Shown here piece by piece: positions 1 through 13,300 of a DNA stretch of 64,000 nt; within the stretch, counting starts at the first letter, position 1, and the number at the start of each line of letters is the position of its first letter. Below the pieces are notes generated by a model. It saw nothing but the letters and a program-made list of their open reading frames with translations. It was not told where the DNA came from and did no database searches. This stretch comes from Azolla caroliniana (taxonomy: Eukaryota > Polypodiophyta): assembly GCA_043228905.1 (NCBI GenBank), contig JBHGNT010000016.1, positions 310,001 through 374,000 of the forward strand, in the 5' to 3' direction. The translations under genes and the position numbers were made by a program.

Positions 1-2243
1 AATTTACCAACGCGCTCTTCTCCACTACCTCCTCAAATTTGCTAATTTCTTCATGTCTCTCGACCTGAGTTTCAAAATCTGGATTTTTCAATTCCATATC
101 AGAGCTAGCGTTGTTAGCTTTGATTCTTATGTTTGAACACAAAAATCCGATATCACACGAGCCAGGTATGAACATTTTAATTTACCTACTAGCTCTTGTC
201 AACTCCCTCCTGAAATTTCTTAATTTCTTCATGTCTCTCGACCTGAGTTTCAAAATCTTGATTTTTTAATTCCATAATAGAGCTAGCGCTGTTAGCTTGG
301 ATTCACATGTTTAAAAACAAAAATCCGATATCACACGAACCACGTATGAACATTTTAATTTACCTACTAGCGCTTATCAACTCCCTCAAATTTGCTAATT
401 TCTTCATGTCTCTCGACCTGAGTTTCAAAATCTTGATTTTTCAATTCCATATTAGAGCTAGCGTTCTTAGCTTCGATTCGCAAGTTTGAACACAAAAATC
501 CGATATTACACGAGCCACGTATGAACATTTTAATTTACCTACTAGCGCTTGTAACCTCCCTCATGAAATTTGCTAATTTCTTCATGTCTCTCGACCTGAG
601 TTTCAAAATCTTGATTTTTTAATTGCATATCAAAGCTAGCGCTGTTAGCTTCGATTCACATGTTTGAACACAAAAATCCGATATCACACAAGCCACGGAT
701 GAACATTATAATTTACCGACTAGCGCTTGTCAACTCCCTCCTCAAATTTGCTAATTTCTTCATGTCTCTCGACCTAAGTTTGAAAATCTAGATTTTTCAA
801 TTCCATATCAGAGCTAGCGTTGTTAGCTTTGATTCTTATGTTTGAACACAAAAATCCGATATCACACGAGCCAGGTATGAACATTTTAATTTACCTACTA
901 GCTCTCGTCAACTCCCTCCTCAAATTTGTTAATTTCTTCATGTCTCTCGACCTGAGTTTCAAAATCTTGATTTTTGAATTCCATATCAGAGCTAGCGTTG
1001 TTAGCTTCGATTCGCATGTTTGAACATAAAAATCCGATATCATACGAGCCAGGTATGAACCTTTTAATTTACATACTAGCGCTTGCCAACTCCCTCCTCA
1101 AATTTGCTAATTTCTTCATGTCCCTCGACCTGAGCTTCAAAATCTTGATTTTTTAATTCCATAACATAGCTAGCGCTGTTAGCTTCGATTCACATGTTTG
1201 AACACAAAAATCCGATATCACACGAGCCACGGATGAACATTTTAATTTACCTAGTAGCGCTTGTCAACTCCCTCCTCAAATTTGCTAATTTCTTCATGTC
1301 TCTGGACCTGAGTTTCAAAATCTTGATTTTTTAATTCCATATCAGAGCTAGCGTTGTTAGCTTCGATTCGCATGTTTGAACATAAAAATCCGATATCATA
1401 CGAGCCAGGTATGAATATTTTAATTTACCTACTAGCGCTTGTCAACTCCCTCCTCAAATTTGCTAATTTCTTCATGTCTGTCGACCTGAGTTTCAAAATC
1501 TTGATTTTTTAATTCCATATCAGAGCTAGCGTTGTTAGCTTCAATTCGCATGTTTGAACACAGAAATCCGATATCACACGAACCACGTATGAACATTTTA
1601 ATTTACCTACTAGCGGTTGTCAACTCCCTCCTCAAATTTGCTAATTTCTTCATGTCTCTCGACCTGAGTTTCAAAATCTGGATTTTTCAACTCCTTAACA
1701 GAGCTAGCGCTGTTAGCTTCGATTCACATGTTTGAACACAAAAATCCGATATCACACGAACCACGTATGAACATTTTAATTTACCTACCAGCGCTTATCA
1801 ACTCCCTCCTCAAATTTGCTAATTTCTTCATGTCTCTCGACCTGAGTTTCAAAATCTTGATTTTTCAATTCCATATTAGAGCTAGCGCTGTTAGCTTCGA
1901 TTCACATGTTTGAACACAAAAATCCGATATCACACGAGCCACGTATGAACATTGTAATTTACCTACTAGCTCTTGTCAACTCCCTCCTGAAATTTGTTAA
2001 TTTCTTCAGGTCTCTCAATCTGAGTTTCAAAATCTAGATTTTTTAATACCATATCAGAGCTAGCGTTGCTAGCTTCGATTCGCATGTTTGAATAAAAAAA
2101 TCCGATATCACACGAGCCTGGTATGAACATTTTAATTTACTAACGCGCTCTTCTCCACTACGTCCTCAAATTTACTAATTTCTTCATGACTCTCGACCTG
2201 AGTTTCAAAATCTTGATTTTTTAGATGTATATTAGAGCTACCG
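1..2243 (+). repeat. Left mosaic of divergent monomers
   Basis: About 12.5 monomers with mixed class blocks and no long internal HOR that I could detect. The first about 130 bp matches 6351-6480. One monomer (282-456) is 175 bp because it lacks one ctc in the variable block. Relative to 6461 onward there is an extra monomer near 110-300. There are no genes; the stretch is satellite throughout. Confidence 0.85.
104..281 (+). repeat. Representative 178-bp satellite monomer
   Basis: This copy runs from one gctagcg to the next and is exactly 178 bp. It contains the gatatc site, the tatgaacattttaattta AT-rich segment, the class 'tagctcttgtcaactcc' variable block, and the caaaatcttgattttt segment before the next dyad. 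It is given as a phase reference for the other entries. Phase is arbitrary, since a circular permutation would describe the array equally well. Confidence 0.95.
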
Positions 2244-5200
2244 TTGTTAGCTTCGATTCGCATGTTTGAACACAAAAATCCGATATCACATGAGCCACGT
2301 ATGAACATTTTAATTTACCTACTAGCTCTTGTCAACTCCCTCCTAAAATTTGCTAATTTGTTCATGTCTCTCGACCTGAGTTTCAAAATCTTGATTTTTC
2401 AATTCCATATTAGACCTAGCGTTAGCTTCGATTCGCATGTTTGAACATAAAAACCCAATATCACACGAGCCAGGTATGAACCTTTTAATTTACCTACTAG
2501 CGCTTGTCAACTCCCTCCTCAAATTTGCTAATTTCTTCATGTCTCTGGACCTGAGCTACAAAATCGTGATTTTTTAATTCCGTAACATAGCTAGCGCTGT
2601 TAGCTTCGATTCACATGTTTGAACACAAAAATCCGATATCACACGAGCCACGGATGAACATTTTAATTTACCTACTAGCGCTTGTCAACTCCCTCCTCAA
2701 ATTTGCTAATTTCTTCATGTCTCTCGACCTGAGTTTCAAAATCTTGATTTTTTAATACCATATTAGAGCTCGCGTTGTTAGCTTCGATTCACATGTTTAA
2801 ACACAAAAATCTGATATCACACGAGCCTGGTATGAACATTTTAATTTACCTACTAGCTCTTGTCAACTCCCTCCTCAAATTTACTAATTTTTTCATGTGT
2901 GTCGACCTGAGTTTCAAAATTTTGATTTTTTAATTCCATATCACAGCTAGCGTTGTTAGCTTCGATTCCCATGTTTGAACACAGAAATCAGATATCAGAC
3001 GAGCCTGGTATGAACATTTTAATTTACTAACGCGCTCTTCTCCACTACCTCCTCAAATGTGTGTCGACCTGAGTTTCAAAATCTTGATTTTTTAATTCCA
3101 TATCACAGCTAGCGTTGTTAGCTTCGATTCCCATGTTTGAACACAGAAATCAGATATCAGACGAGCCTGGTATGAACATTTTAATTTACTAACGCGCTCT
3201 TCTCCACTACCTCCTCAAATGTGTGTCGACCTAAGTTTCAAAATCTTGATTTTTCAATCCCATATCACAGCTAGCGTTGTTAGCTTCGATTCCCATGTTT
3301 GAACACAGAAATCAGATATCAGACGAGCCTGGTATGAACATTTTAATTTACTAACGCGCTCTTCTCCACTACCTCCTCAAATTTGCTAATTTCTTCATGT
3401 CTCTCGACCTGAGTTTCAAAATCTTGATTTTTCAATTCCATATCAGAGCTAGCGTTGTTAGCTTTGATTCTTATGTTTGAACACAAAAATCCGATATCAC
3501 ACGAGCCAGGTATGAACATTTTAATTTACCTACTAGCTCTTGTCAACTCCCTCCTGAAATTTCTTAATTTCTTCATGTCTCTCGACCTGAGTTTCAAAAT
3601 CTTGATTTTTTAATTCCATAATAGAGCTAGCGCTGTTAGCTTCGATTCACATGTTTGAACACAAAAATCTGATATCACACGAGCCACGGATGAACATTTT
3701 AATTTACTAACGCGCTCTTCTCCACTACCTCCTCAAATTTGCTAATTTCTTCATGTCTCTCGACCTGAGTTTCAAAATCTGGATTTTTCAACTCCTTAAC
3801 AGAGCTAGCGCTGTTAGCTTCGATTCGCATGTTTGAACACAAAAATCCGATATCACAAGAGCTAGGTATGAACATTTTAATTTACCTACTAGCTCTTGTT
3901 AACTCCCTCCTCAAATTTGTTAATTTCTTCATGTCTCTCGATCTGAGTTTCAAAATCTTGATTTTTTAATTCCTATCAGACCTAGCACTGTTAGCTTCGA
4001 TTCACATGTTTGAACACAAAAATCCGATATCACACGAGCCACGTATGAACATTTTAATTTACCTACTAGCGCTTGTCAACTCCCTCTTCAAATTTGCTAA
4101 TTTCTTCATGCCTCTCGACCTGAGTTTCAAAATCTTGATTTTTTAATTCCATATCAGAGCTAGCGTTGTTAGCGTCGATTCGCATGTTTGAACATAAAAA
4201 TCCGATATCATACGAGCCAGGTATGAACCTTTTAATTTACCTACTAGCGCTTGTCAACTCCCTCCGCAAATTCGCTAATTTCTTCATGTCTCTCGACCTG
4301 AGCTACAAAATCTTGATTTTTTAATTCCGTAACATAGCTAGCGCTGTTAGCTTCGATTGACATGTTTGAACACAAAAATCCGATATCACACGAGCCACGG
4401 ATGAACATTTTAATTTACCTACTAGCGCTTGTCAACTCCCTCCTCAAATTTGCTAATTTCTTCATGTCTCTCGACCTGAGTTTCAAAATCTTGATTTTTT
4501 TATACCATATCAGAGCTAGCGTTGTTAGCTTCGATTCACATGTTTGATCACAAAAATCTGATATCACACGAGCCTGGTATGATCATTTTAATTTACCTAC
4601 TCGCTCTTGTCAACTCCCTCCTCAAATTTACTAATTTTTTCATGTGTGTCGACCTGAGTTTCAAAATCTTGATTTTTTAACTCCATATCACAGCTAGCGT
4701 TGTTAGCTTCGATTCCCATGTTTGAACACAGAAATCAGATATCACACGAGCCTGGTATGAACATTTTAATTTACTAACGCGCTCTTCTCCACTACCTCCT
4801 CAAATTTGCTAATTTCTTCATGTCTCTCGACCTAAGTTTCAAAATCTTGATTTTTCAATTCCATATCAGAGCTAGCGTTGTTAGCTTCGATTCACATGTT
4901 TGAACACAAAAATCGGATATCACACGAGCCTGGTATGAACATTTTAATTTACCTACTAGCTCTTGTCAACTCCCTCCTCAAATTTACTAATTTTTTCATG
5001 TGTGTCGACCTGAGTTTCAAAATCTTGATTTTTTAATTCCATATCACAGCTAGCGCTGTTAGCTTCGATTCACATGTTTGAACACAAAAATCCGATATCA
5101 CACGAGCCACGTATGAACATTGTAATTTACCTACTAGCTCTTGTCAACTCCCTCCTAAAATTTGTTAATTTCTTCATGTCTCTCAATCTGAGTTTCAAAA

Positions 5201-5411
5201 TCTAGATTTTTTAATACCATATCAGAGCTAGCGTTGCTAGCTTCGATTCGCATGTTTGAATAAAAAAATCCGATATCACACGAGCCTGGTATGAACATTT
5301 TAATTTACTAACGCGCTCTTCTCCACTACGTCCTCAAATTTACTAATTTCTTCATGACTCTCGACCTGAGTTTCAAAATCTTGATTTTTTAGATGTATAT
5401 TAGAGCTACCG
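2244..5411 (+). repeat. 3168-bp segment of 18 monomers between two like anchors
   Basis: The same monomer type (gagctaccgttg followed by cctagcgtta) occurs at both ends, 3168 bp apart. The length equals 18 x 178 minus 36, which fits the variants seen inside: two 16-bp-deleted (162-bp) monomers, one 3-bp deletion at cctagcg and one 1-bp deletion at attcctatcag. It shares subunits with the 1761-bp HOR further right but in a different order, so it looks like an older or rearranged relative rather than a recent copy. Confidence 0.75.
2968..3453 (+). repeat. Local tandem of 162-bp shortened monomers
   Basis: The segment starting cccatgtttgaacacag recurs at 2968, 3130 and 3292, which is a 162-bp period. 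Copies at about 3055 and 3217 lack 16 bp between caaat and gtgtgtcgacc, while the third continues into a full-length aatttgctaatttcttc segment. This is the only place where shortened monomers follow one another directly; elsewhere the 162-bp form appears once per HOR. A 1-monomer exchange within this block would explain it. Confidence 0.9.
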
Positions 5412-6460
5412 TTGTTAGCTTCGATTCGCATGTTTGAACACAAAAATCCGATATCACATGAGCCACGTATGAACATTTTAATTTACCTACTAGCTCTTGT
5501 CAACTCCCTCCTAAAATTTGCTAATTTCTTCATGTCTCTCGACCTGAGTTTCAAAATCTTGATTTTTCAATTCCATATTAGACCTAGCGTTACCTTCGAT
5601 TCGCATGTTTGAACATAAAAATCCGATATCATACGAGCCAGGTATGAACCTTTTAATTTACCTACTAGCGCTTGTCAACTTCCTCCTCAAATTTGCTAAT
5701 TTCTTCATGTCTCTCGACCTGAGCTACAAAATCTTGATTTTTTAATTCCGTAACATAGCTAGCGCTGTTAGCTTCGATTCACATGTTTCAACACAAAAAT
5801 CCGATATCACACGAGCCACGGATGAACATTTTAATTTACCTACTAGCGCTTGTCAACTCCCTCCTCACATTTGCTAATTTCTTGATGTCTCTCGACCTGA
5901 GTTTCAAAATCTTGATTTTTTAATACCATATCAGAGCTAGCGTTGTTAGCTTCGATTCACATGTTTGAACACAAAAATCTGATATCACACGAGCCACGTA
6001 TGAACATTTTAATTTACCTACTAGCTCTTGTCAACTCCCTCCTCAAATTTACTAATTTTTTCATGTGTGTCGACCTGAGTTTCAAAATCTTGATTTTTTA
6101 ATTCCATATCACAGCTAGCGTTGTTAGCTTCAGTTCACATGTTTGAACACAAAAATCAGATATCACACGAACCACGTATGAACATTTTAATTTACCTACC
6201 AGCGCTTATCAACTCCCTCCTCAAATGTGTGTCGACTTGAGTTTCAAAATCTTGATTTTTTAATTCCATATCACAGCTAGCGTTGTTAGCTTCGATTCCC
6301 ATGTTTGAACACAGAAATCAGATATCAGACGAGCCTGGTATGAACATTTTAATTTACTAACGCGCTCTTCTCCACTACCTCCTCAAATTTGCTAATTTCT
6401 TCATGTCTCTCGACCTGAGTTTCAAAATCTGGATTTTTCAATTCCATATCAGAGCTAGCG
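5412..6460 (+). repeat. Partial relative of the 1761-bp HOR
   Basis: Six monomers (1049 bp = 6 x 178 - 16 - 3) starting with the same monomer as the 1761-bp units (gagctaccgttg, then cctagcgttacc) and continuing with the gagctacaaaatc and cacatttgctaatttcttg monomers. At about 6150-6230 it departs: a hybrid monomer joins acgaaccacg and 'accagcgcttatcaactcc' to the 16-bp deletion junction caaatgtgtgtcgac. After 6300 it enters the block typical of 41040 onward, but without that block's 24-bp deletion. Confidence 0.75.
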
Positions 6461-9400
6461 TTGTTAGCTTTGATTCTTATGTTTGAACACAAAAATCCGA
6501 TATCACACGAGCCAGGTATGAACATTTTAATTTACCTACTAGCGCTTATCAACTCCCTCCTCAAATTTGCTAATTTCTTCATGTCTCTCGACCTGAATTT
6601 CAAAATCTTGATTTTTCAATTCCATATTAGAGCTAGCGTTCTTAGCTTCGATTCGCAAGTTTGAACACAAAAATCCGATATTACACGAGCCACGTATGAA
6701 CATTTTAATTTACCTACTAGCGCTTGTAACCTCCCTCATGAAACTTGCTAATTTCTTCATGTCTCTCGACCTGAGTTTCAAAATCTTGATTTTTTAATTG
6801 CATATCAAAGCTAGCGCTGTTAGCTTCGATTCACATGTTTGAACACAAAAATCCGATATCACACAAGCCACGGATGAACATTATAATTTACCTACTAGCG
6901 CTTGTCAACTCCCTCCTCAACTTTGCTAATTTCTTCATGTCTCTCGACCTGAGTTTCAAAATTTTGATTTTTTAATTCCATATCAGAGCTAGCGTTGTTA
7001 GCTTCGATTCGCATGTTTGAACATAAAAATCCGATATCATACGAGCCAGGTATGAACCTTTTAATTTACCTACTAGCGCTTGTCAACGCCCTCCGCAAAT
7101 TTGCTAATTTCTTCATTTCTCTCGACCTGAGTTTCAAAATCTGGATTTTTCAACTCCTTAACAGAGCTAACGTTGTTAGCTTCGATTCGCATGTTTGAAC
7201 ACAAAAATCCGATATCACACGAGCCACGGATGAACATTTTAATTTACTAACGCGCTCTTCTCCACTACCTCCTCAAATTTGCTAATTTCTTCATGTCTCA
7301 CGACCTGAATTTCAAAATCTTGATTTTTTAAATCCATATCTGAGCTAGCGTTGTTAGCTTCGATTCGCATGTTTGAACACAAAAATCCGATATCACACGA
7401 GCCACGGATGAACATTTTAATTTACTAACGCGCTCTTCTCCACTACCTCCTCAAATTTGCTAATTTCTTCATGTCTCTCGACCTATGTTTCAAAATCTTC
7501 ATTTTTTAATTCCATATCAGAGCAAGCGTTGTTAGCTTCGATTCCCATGTTTGAATACAAAAATACGATATCACACGAGCCACATATGAACATTTTAATT
7601 TACCTACTAGCTCTTGTCAACTCCCACCTGAAATTTGCTAATTTCTTCACGTCTCTCGACCTGACTTTCAAAATCTTGACTTTTTAATTCCATATTAGAG
7701 CTAGCGTTGTTAGCTTTGATTCTTATGTTTGAACACAGCAATCCGATATCACACGAGCCAGGTATGAACATTTTAATTTACCTACTAGCTCTTGTCAACT
7801 CCCTACTCAAATTTGTTAATTTCTTCATGTCTCTCGACCTGAGTTTCAAAATCTTGATTTTTGAATTCCGTATTAGAGCTAGCGTTGTTAGCTTCGATTC
7901 ACATGTTTTAACATAAAAATCCGATATCATACGAGCCAGGTATGAACCTTTTAATTTACCTACTAACGCTTGTTAACTCCCTCCTCAAATTTGCTAATTT
8001 CTTCATATCTCTCGACCTGAAGCTTCAAAATCTTGATTTTTTAATTCCATATCAGAGCTAGCGTTGTTAGCTTTGATTCTTATGTTTGAACACAGAAATC
8101 CGATATCACACGAGCCAGGTATGAACATTTTAATTTACCTACTAGCGCTTGTCAACTCCCTCCTCAAATTTGCTAATTTCTTCATGTCTCTCGACCTGAG
8201 TTTCAAAATCTTGATTTTTTAATTCCATATCAGAGCTAGCGCTGTTAGCTTCGATTCACATGTTTGAACACAAAAATCCGATATCACACGAGCCTGGTAT
8301 GAACATTTTAATTTACTAACGCGCTCTTCTCCACTACGTCCTCAAATTTACTAATTTCTTCATGTCTCTCTACCTGAGTTTCAAAATGTTTATTTTTTAT
8401 ATGTATATTAGAGCTAGCGTTGGTAGCTTCGATTCGCATGTTTGAACACAAAAATCCGATATCACACGAGCTAGGTATGAACATTTTAATTTACTAACGC
8501 GGTCTTCTCTACTACCTCCTCAAATTTGCTAATTTCTTCATTTGTGTCGACCTGAGTTTCAAAATCTTGATTTTTTAATTCCATATGACAGCTAGCGTTG
8601 TTAGCTTCGCTTCGCATGTTTGAACAAAGAAATCCGATATCACAAGAGCCAGGTATGAACATTTTAATTTACTAACGCGCTCTTCTCCACTACCTCTTCA
8701 ATTTTGCTAATTTCTTCATATCTCTCGAGCTGAGTTTCAAAATCTTGATATTTTAATTCCATATCAGAGCTAGTGCTGTTAGCTTCGATTCGCATGTTTC
8801 AACATAGAAATCCGATATCACACGAGCCAGGTATGAACATTTTAATTTACCTACTAGCTCTTGTCAACTCCCTCCTAGAATTTGCTAATTTCTTCATGTG
8901 TGTCGACCTAAGTTTCAAAACTTGATTTTTTAATTCCATATCACAGCTAGCGTTGTTAGCTTCGATTCCCATGTTTGAACACAGAAATCAGATATCACTC
9001 GAGCCTGGTATGAACATTTTAATTTACTAACGTGCTCTTTTCCACTACCGCCTCAAATTTGCTAATTTCTTCATGTCTCTCGACCTGAGTTTCAAAATCT
9101 TGATTTTTCAATTCCATATCAGAGCTAGCGTTCTTAGCTTTGATTCTTATGTTTGAACACAAAAATCCGATATCACACGAGCCAGGTATGAACATTTTAA
9201 TTTACCGACTAGCTCTTCTCAACTCCCTCCTCAAATTTCTTAATTCCTTCATGTCTCTCGACCTGAGTTTCAAAATCTTGATTTTTTAATTCCATAACAG
9301 AGCTAGCGCTATTAGCTTCGATTCACATGTTTGAACACAAAAATCTGATATCACACGAACCACGTATGAACATTTTAATTTACCTACTAGCGCTTGTCAA

Positions 9401-9640
9401 CTCCCTCTTCAAATTTACTAATTTCTTCATGTCTCTCGACCTGAGTTTCAAAATCTTGATTTTTCAATTTCATATTAGTGCTAGCGTTGTTAGCTTCGAT
9501 TCGCATGTTTGAACACAAAAATCCGATATCACACGAGCCACGTATGAACATTTTAATATAACCTACTAGCTCTTGTCAACTCCCTCCTAAAATTTGCTAA
9601 TTTCTTCATGTCTCTCGACCTGAGTTTCAAAATCTTGATT
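6461..9640 (+). repeat. About 3.2-kb block related to 41098-44280
   Basis: Anchor monomers at 6461, 6995, 7707 and 9327 correspond to 41098, 41632, 42344 and 43963, an offset of 34,637 bp that slips by only 1 bp at the last anchor. The order of monomers is mostly the same, including the ctacgtcc, tttgtgtcgacc and tctcgagctgag monomers. About 8040-8260 differs from 42660-42900, so the relationship is mosaic. A HindIII-type aagctt lies at 8020. It resembles a divergent founder or relic of the 2671-bp HOR. Confidence 0.8.
7165..7181. other. Perfect 7-bp dyad in monomer
   Basis: AGCTAAC, loop GTT, GTTAGCT is a perfect inverted repeat with a 3-nt loop. Most monomers carry AGCTAGC here instead, which keeps the stem with one G.T pair. 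Whether it forms a hairpin or cruciform, or binds a protein, is not shown by sequence alone. Confidence 0.75.
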
Positions 9641-10384
9641 TTTCAATTCCATATTAGACCTAGCGTTAGCTTCGATTCGCATGTTTGAACATAAAAATCC
9701 GATATCATACGAGCCAGGTATGAACCTTTTAATTTACCTACTAGCGCTTGTCAACTCCCTCCTCAAATTTGCTAATTTCTTCATGTCTCTTGACCTGAGC
9801 TACAAAATCTTGATTTTTTAATTCCGTAACATAGCTAGCGCTGTTAGCTTCGATTCACATGTTTGAACACAAAAATCCGATATCACACGAGCCACGGATG
9901 AACATTTTAATTTAGCTACTAGCGCTTGTCAACTCCCTCCTCAAATTTGCTAATATCTTCATGTCTCTCGACCTGAGTTTCAAAATCTTGCTTTCTTAAT
10001 ACCATATCAGAGCTAGCGTTGTTAGCTTCGATTCACATGTTTGAACACAAAAATCCGATATCACACGAACCACGTATGAACATTTTAATTTACCTACTAG
10101 CGCTTATCAACTCCCTCCTCAAATTTGCTAATTTCTTCATGTCTCTCGACCTGAGTTTCAAAATCTTGATTTTTCAATTCCATATTAGTGCTATCAGAGC
10201 TAGCGTTGTTAGCTTTGATTCGCATGTTTGAACATAAAAATCCGATATCATACGAGCCAGGTATGAACCTCTTAATTTACCTACTAGCGCTTGTCAACTC
10301 CCTCCTTAAATTTGCTAATTTCTTCATGTCTCTCGACCTGAGTTTAAAAATCTTGATTTTTTAATACCATATCAGAGCTAGCGT
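9641..10384 (+). repeat. Transitional monomers, with a 187-bp hybrid monomer
   Basis: This stretch opens with the cctagcgttagc and gagctacaaaatc monomers that normally start the 1761-bp and 4423-bp HORs, then leaves that order. Near 10184-10206 a short duplication reads catattagtgctatcagagc, as if the endings of two monomer types (attagtgctagc and atcagagctagc) were joined; this adds 9 bp. There are no genes. Confidence 0.75.
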
Positions 10385-13300
10385 TGCTAGCTTCGATTCG
10401 CATGTTTGAACACAAAAATCCGATATCACACGAGCCTGGTATGAACATTTTAATTTACTAACGCGCTCTTCTCCACTACGTCCTCAAATTTACTAATTTC
10501 TTCATGTCTCTCTACCTGAGTTTCAAAATGTTGATTTTTTATATGTATATTAGAGCTAGCGTTGGTAGCTTCGATTCGCATGTTTGAACACAAAAATCCG
10601 ATATCACACGAGCTAGGTATGAACATTTTAATTTACTAACGCGCTCTTCTCTACTACCTCCTCAAATTTGCTAATTTCTTCATTTGTGTCGACCTGAGTT
10701 TCAAAATCTTGATTTTTTAATTCCATATGACAGCTAGCGTTGTTAGCTTCGCTTCGCATGTTTGAACAAAGAAATCCGATATCACAAGAGCCAGGTATGA
10801 ACATTTTAATTTACTAACGCGCTCTTCTCCACTACCTCTTCAATTTTGCTAATTTCTTCATATCTCTCGAGCTGAGTTTCAGAATCTTGATATTTTAATT
10901 CCATATCAGAGCTAGTGCTGTTAGCTTCGATTGGCATGTTTCAACATAGAAATCCGATATCACACGAGCCAGGTATGAACATTTTAATTTACTAACGCGC
11001 TCTTCTCCACTACCTTCTCAAATTTGCTAATTTCTTCATGTGGGTCGACCTAAGTTTCAAAACTTGATTTTTTAATTCCATATGACAGCTAGCGTTGTTA
11101 GCTTCGATTCGCATTTTTGAACACAATAATCCGATATGACACGAGCTAGGTATGAACATTTTAATTTACCTACTAGCTCTTGTTAACTCCCTCCTCAAAT
11201 TTGTTAATTTCTTCATGTCTCTTGATCTGAGTTTCAAAATCTTGATTTTTTAATTCCTATCAGAGCTAGCACTGTTAGCTTCCATTCACATGTTTGAACA
11301 CAAAAATCCGATATCACACGAGCCACGTATGAACATTTTAATTTACCTACTAGCGCTTGTCAACTCCCTCTTCAAATTTGCTAATTTCTTCATCTCTCTC
11401 GACCTGAGTTTCAAAATCTTGATTTTTTAATTCCATATCAGAGCTAGCGTTGTTAGCTTCGATTCACATGTTTGAACACAAAAATCCAATATCACACGAA
11501 CCACGGATGAACATTTTAATTTACCTACTAGCACTTGTCAACTCCCTCCTCAAATTTGCTAATTTCTTCATGTCTCTCGACCTGAGTTTCAAAATCTTGA
11601 TTTTTTAATTCCATATCAGAGCTAGCGTTGTTAGCTTCGATTCGCATGTTTGAACACAAAAATCCCATATCACACGAACCACGTATGAACATTTTAATTT
11701 ACCTACTAGCGCTTGTCAACTCCCTCCTTAAATTTGCTAATTTCTTCATGTCTCTCGACCTGAGTTTGAAAATCTGGATTTTTCAACTCCTTAACAGAGC
11801 TAGCGCTGTTACCTTCGATTCGCATGTTTGAACACAAAAATCCGATATCACACGAGCCACGGATGAACATTTTAATTTACTAACGCGCTCTTCTCCACTA
11901 CCTCCTCAAATTTGCTAATTTCTTCATGTCTCACGACCTGAATTTCAAAATCTTGATTTTTTAAATCCATATCTGAGCTAGCGTTGTTAGCTTCCATTCG
12001 CATGTTTGAACACAAAAATCCGATATCACAAGAGCCACGGATGAAGATTTTAATTTACTAACGCGCTCTTCTCCACTACCTCCTCAAATTTGCTAATTTC
12101 TTCATGTCTCTCGACCTATGTTTCAAAATCTCGATTTTTTAATTGCATATCAGAGTAAGCGTTGTTAGCTTCGATTCGCATGTTTGAATACAAAAATACG
12201 ATATCACACGAGCCACGTATGAACATTTTAATTTACCTACTAGCTCTTGTCAACTCCCACCTGAAATTTGCTAATTTCTTCACGTCTCTCGACCTGACTT
12301 TCAAAATCTTGACTTTTTAATTCCATATCAGAGCTAGCGTTGTTAGCTTTGATTCTTATGTTTGAACACAGAAATCCGATATCACACGAGCCAGGTATGA
12401 ACATTTTAATTTACCTACTAGCTCTTGTCAACTCCCTCCTCAAATTTGTTAATATCTTCATGTCTCTCGACCTGAGTTTCAAAATCTTGATTTTTGAATT
12501 CCATATTAGAGCTAGCGTTGTTAGCTTCGATTCGCATGTTTGAACATAAAAATCCGATATCATACGAGCCAGGTATGAACCTTTTAATTTACCTACTAAC
12601 GCTTGTCAACTCCCTCCTCAAATTTGCTAATTTCTTCATGTCTCTCGACCTGAATCTTCAAAATCTTGATTTTTTAATTCCATAACATAGCTAGCGCTGT
12701 TAGCTTCGATTCACATGTTTGAACACAAAAATCTGATATCACACGAGCCACGGATGAACATTTTAATTTACCTACTAGCGCTTGTCAACTCCCTCCTCAA
12801 ATTTGCTAATTTCTTCATGTCTCTGGACCTGAGTTTAAAAATCTTGATTTTTTAATTCCATATCAGAGCTAGCGCTGTTAGCTTCGATTCACATGTTTGA
12901 AGACAAAAATCCGATATCACACGAACCACGTATGAACATTTTAATTTACCTACTAGCGCTTATCAACTCCCTCCTCAAATTTGCTAATTTCTTCATGTCT
13001 CTCGACCTGAGTTTCAAAATCTTGATTTTTCAATTCCATATTTTAGCTAGCGTTGTTAGCTTCCATTCGCATGTTTGAACACAAAAATCCGATATCACAC
13101 GAGCCACGTATGAACATTTTAATTTACCTACTAGCGCTTGTAACCTCCCTCATGAAATTTGCTAATTTCTTCATGTGTGTCGACCTGAGTTTCAAAATCT
13201 TGATTTTTTAATTGCATATCAAAGCTAGCGTTGTTAGCTTCGATTCGCATGTTTGAACAAAGAAATCCGATATCACAAGAGCCAGGTATAAACATTTTAA

